DNA from: an uncultured Eubacteriales bacterium
GTDB lineage: Bacteria; Bacillota; Clostridia; Christensenellales; Borkfalkiaceae
Length of the DNA stretch: 6,988 bases
Assembly: GCA_905207385.1 (NCBI GenBank)
Contig: CAJLLH010000058.1
Location: 1-6,988, forward strand
Direction: 5' to 3'
The translations under genes and the position numbers were made by a program. Position 1 is the first letter of the stretch, and each line of letters begins with the position of its first letter. A model generated the notes under the pieces. It saw only the letters and a list, made by a program, of their open reading frames with translations, did not search any database and was not told the origin of the DNA. Below, piece after piece: positions 5,425 to 6,988 of the stretch.

Positions 5425-5925
5425 TTATAACGCTTTTATGATAGATTCTACCGTTTCATCAAGGCTGAGGTTGTTGCAGTCTATTGTAACATCTGAGTAT
5501 TTTTCATAGAGTGGCACGCGTTCGTCAAGTAACTCTTTAAGCGTTTCGCCTTTTTTTCGCATGACTACACCGCGGGCAAAAATATCTTCGCCGTTCAATC
5601 TTTTTTCAAGTTCTTCAAGCCCGACTTTAAGGTATACTGTTTTACCTAAAGATTTAAGATTATTCATGGCTTTTTCGCCATAAACAACGCTGCCGCCAGT
5701 TGCAATGACACATCTGTCTGCGCTGAGTTCGGCGTTTACTTGTTCTTCAACTTCAATAAAGCCTTCGGCTCCGCGTTTTTTAAGTATGTCGCATAACAAT
5801 GCGCCTTCGCGTTTTTGGATAAGCAGGTCGGTATCTATAAATCCGAAACCAATTTTTTTTGCGAGAAGTACTCCGGCGGTGCTTTTACCGCAAGCCGGCA
5901 TGCCTATAAGAATTATGTTTTCCAT
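5425..5925 (-). CDS. Shikimate kinase family P-loop kinase (AroK-like) with altered substrate site
   Basis: The 166-residue cytoplasmic product has the length and layout of shikimate kinase, which phosphorylates shikimate in aromatic amino acid synthesis. Walker A is GMPACGKST (8-16). The DTD motif (31-33) supplies the usual Asp residues. The lid region carries Arg118 in ARGVV, where classical enzymes have RPLL. The C-terminal ERVPLY (135-140) keeps the conserved Arg136. Two substrate-binding positions differ: the FRxxE motif is FIEVE (56-60), so the shikimate-contacting Arg is Ile57, and the GGG loop is GGS (77-79). No other aromatic-pathway gene is nearby. It may be a divergent shikimate kinase or a related kinase of another small molecule, and similar variants occur among Clostridia proteins annotated as shikimate kinase. 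The start at 5925 is fixed by Walker A beginning at residue 8. There is no Shine-Dalgarno sequence, and the promoter suggests a leaderless mRNA. Confidence 0.85.
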   Translation of the reverse strand: MENIILIGMPACGKSTAGVLLAKKIGFGFIDTDLLIQKREGALLCDILKKRGAEGFIEVEEQVNAELSADRCVIATGGSVVYGEKAMNNLKSLGKTVYLKVGLEELEKRLNGEDIFARGVVMRKKGETLKELLDERVPLYEKYSDVTIDCNNLSLDETVESIIKAL

Positions 5926-5932
5926 GCAAAAA

Positions 5933-5961
5933 ATTTTACTACAAAATTTTATTCAAGTCAA
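5933..5961 (-). promoter_or_regulatory. Promoter of the kinase gene, predicting a leaderless transcript
   Basis: On the minus strand, TTGACT (plus 5956-5961) is followed after 17 bases by TAAAAT (plus 5933-5938). Only 7 bases (TTTTTGC) separate the -10 element from the ATG at 5925. Transcription should therefore start at or within a base or so of the start codon, which fits the absence of a ribosome binding site. Confidence 0.7.
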
Positions 5962-6030
5962 TTTTTTGAATGTGAGCGGTAAAGTGTTTTGCTGTATAAA
6001 TAATGAACGGTCAAACTTTGTTATAAGCGT

Positions 6031-6069
6031 TTGAAGCGGGTAAAAAAGAGCTTATATATAAATTAAGCT
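6031..6069 (+). promoter_or_regulatory. Tentative promoter of the flavin reductase gene
   Basis: TTGAAG (6031-6036) lies 16 bases before TATATA (6053-6058), or 18 bases before the overlapping TATATA at 6055-6060. The inverted repeat AGCTTA (6049-6054) and TAAGCT (6064-6069) brackets the -10 region and could be an operator. The match to consensus is moderate. Confidence 0.4.
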
Positions 6070-6096
6070 AAAAGCTGTAATTAGGAGGATTAAATT

Positions 6097-6654
6097 ATGA
6101 GAAAAAATTTCGGCTCAAAAACATATATGTATCCAATGCCCGTGCTGATTATCGGTACTTATGGCGAGGATGGTACACCTGATGCTATGAACGCCGCCTG
6201 GGGCGGCATAAGCGATTATAACCAGATTGCTTTAAGTCTTTCGGAATCGCATAAAACATATAAAAACATACTGGCACGCAAGGCTTTTACTGTAAGCATG
6301 GCTGACGCTGCGCACGTGGCGGAATGTGATTACGTTGGCATAGTTTCCGGTAACGATGTTGCGGATAAATTTGCAAAAGCTGGTTTTCACGCCGTAAAAA
6401 GCTCATTTGTTGACGCTCCTGTAATTGAAGAATTGCCGATGACTCTTGAATGTAAGTTTGTAAAAGTAAACGAAGACGGTTTAGTGCTCGGCGAAATTGT
6501 AAACGTAAGTGCGGACGAAAGCATTCTAAACGCTGACGGAAAAATAGACCCGTCTAAATTTACGCCGATATCATTCGACCCTGTAAATAACAATTATCTT
6601 AAAGTGGGGGAGGTGTGCGGCAAGGCTTTCGGTGAAGGTAAAAAGATAATTTGA
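6097..6654 (+). CDS. Flavin reductase family protein (FMN-binding split barrel)
   Basis: The 185-residue soluble protein belongs to the flavin reductase-like / RutF-DIM6 family, whose members bind FMN in a split beta barrel and use NAD(P)H to reduce flavin or act as small oxidoreductases. Visible family motifs are PMPVLIIGTYGEDGTPDAMN (13-32), AWGG (34-37), SLSESHKTYKNILARKAFTV (47-66), where flavin phosphate contacts usually lie, APVIEELPMTLECKF (107-121), LGEIV (131-135) and the closing YLKVGEVCGKAF (167-178). Length is typical for the short single-domain version. The start at 6097 has AGGAGG (6083-6088), 8 bases upstream, so strong translation is expected. It is divergent from the kinase gene and has no partner oxygenase next to it, so the electron acceptor and physiological role cannot be named. 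Paralogues in anaerobes are often annotated only at family level. Confidence 0.9.
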   Translation: MRKNFGSKTYMYPMPVLIIGTYGEDGTPDAMNAAWGGISDYNQIALSLSESHKTYKNILARKAFTVSMADAAHVAECDYVGIVSGNDVADKFAKAGFHAVKSSFVDAPVIEELPMTLECKFVKVNEDGLVLGEIVNVSADESILNADGKIDPSKFTPISFDPVNNNYLKVGEVCGKAFGEGKKII

Positions 6655-6856
6655 CTGTGATTACTTATTTAACGTAAGTTTGCACAGAATAGATTTATTG
6701 CTGTTCCGCTTTGTAAAAATTTGATAGGAAACTCTATTTTTAGGTGGGAAGGAATATTAAATTAATTTTTAAATAAAAACGCGAATTGATTTTAAATCAA
6801 TAAAATTAAATAAGTATGATGTAAATAAATTAATAAAAAAACGTTTTATTAAACAG

Positions 6857-6894
6857 AATGCGTCTGACCGGAATTGGGCGGACGCATTTTTTTT
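6857..6894 (+). terminator. Strong intrinsic terminator far downstream of the flavin reductase gene
   Basis: AATGCGTCTGACC (6857-6869) pairs with GGGCGGACGCATT (6876-6888) with one mismatch and one G-U pair, over the loop GGAATT. Eight T in a row follow (6887-6894). It lies about 200 bases past the preceding stop codon, so it either ends a long 3' untranslated region or terminates an unrecognised small RNA. Confidence 0.85.
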
Positions 6895-6969
6895 GTAATG
6901 ATAGAGGTAGATGGAATAGTAACAAAATCTATGCTTTTTGGATAAATTTTGCTTAAAAATTGGCATTTT

Positions 6970-6981
6970 CATAGTACTATG
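6970..6981. promoter_or_regulatory. Perfect 12-base palindrome, candidate operator
   Basis: CATAGTACTATG is its own reverse complement. It lies just after a terminator and at the window edge, where the regulatory region of a gene to the right would be expected. The binding protein is unknown. Confidence 0.35.
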
Positions 6982-6988
6982 TCAGATA

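Larger units (their letters stand above)
6655..6988. other. Non-coding right end of the window
   Basis: No credible gene is seen here. The stretch is AT-rich and contains the near-palindrome ATTGATTT-T-AAATCAAT (6785-6801), a strong terminator (6857-6894), and a perfect palindrome at the edge (6970-6981). I find no promoter with good spacing between the flavin reductase stop and the terminator. Confidence 0.55.

Noticed and set aside
5705..6034. 109-residue plus-strand open frame
   Set aside because: It is antisense to the kinase gene and its promoter; composition and motifs support the minus-strand gene instead.
6769..6972. 67-residue minus-strand open frame
   Set aside because: It runs through the strong terminator hairpin, has no ribosome site, and its sequence is what AT-rich non-coding DNA gives.

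Overview
The window looks like a chromosomal segment of an uncultured Clostridia-type Bacillota, probably gut-associated. The evidence is strong AGGAGG-type ribosome sites, a tRNA gene with an encoded CCA end, sigma-A-like promoters with 17-base spacers, and surface lipoproteins built from BspA-like leucine-rich repeats and InlB-type (Listeria-Bacteroides) repeats. The lineage is inferred from gene content and style only; no rRNA or marker phylogeny is available here.

Layout. Positions 1-74 hold a terminator-like hairpin and the leader of the first gene. Positions 75-2591 (+) encode a large lipoprotein with about nine BspA-type LRR motifs. It meets, tail to tail and with an 89-base antisense overlap, a second lipoprotein at 2503-3501 (-) carrying two InlB B-repeats and what looks like the cut-off start of a fibronectin-III-like domain. 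There is no terminator or spacer between them, so the junction near 2570-2592 looks like a deletion or an assembly join that removed both 3' ends. Positions 3502-3893 are an AT-rich non-coding stretch with a clear minus-strand promoter and a cluster of TATGCA/TGCATA motifs. A tRNA-Pro(CGG) gene with its own promoter and terminator follows (3856-4010). A second non-coding stretch (4011-4408) contains hairpins, a 12-base antisense copy of part of the tRNA, a perfect DnaA box and the promoter of the HU gene (4409-4684, +).

After HU comes a small lipoprotein with a cyclophilin-like fold (4837-5379, +). It converges, through a strong shared hairpin, on a shikimate-kinase-family gene (5425-5925, -). 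This kinase keeps its ATP-binding motif but lacks two shikimate-binding positions, and its promoter predicts a leaderless mRNA. Divergent from it is a flavin-reductase-family gene (6097-6654, +). Positions 6655-6988 are non-coding, with a strong terminator about 200 bases past the last stop and a perfect 12-base palindrome at the right edge.

Nearly every gene has its own promoter and/or terminator, so this is a row of single-gene units rather than an operon, and I see no pathway connecting them. I found no mobile element, CRISPR array or defence system. The best leads are the truncated convergent junction, the altered leaderless kinase, and the unusual intergenic signals around tRNA-Pro and HU.
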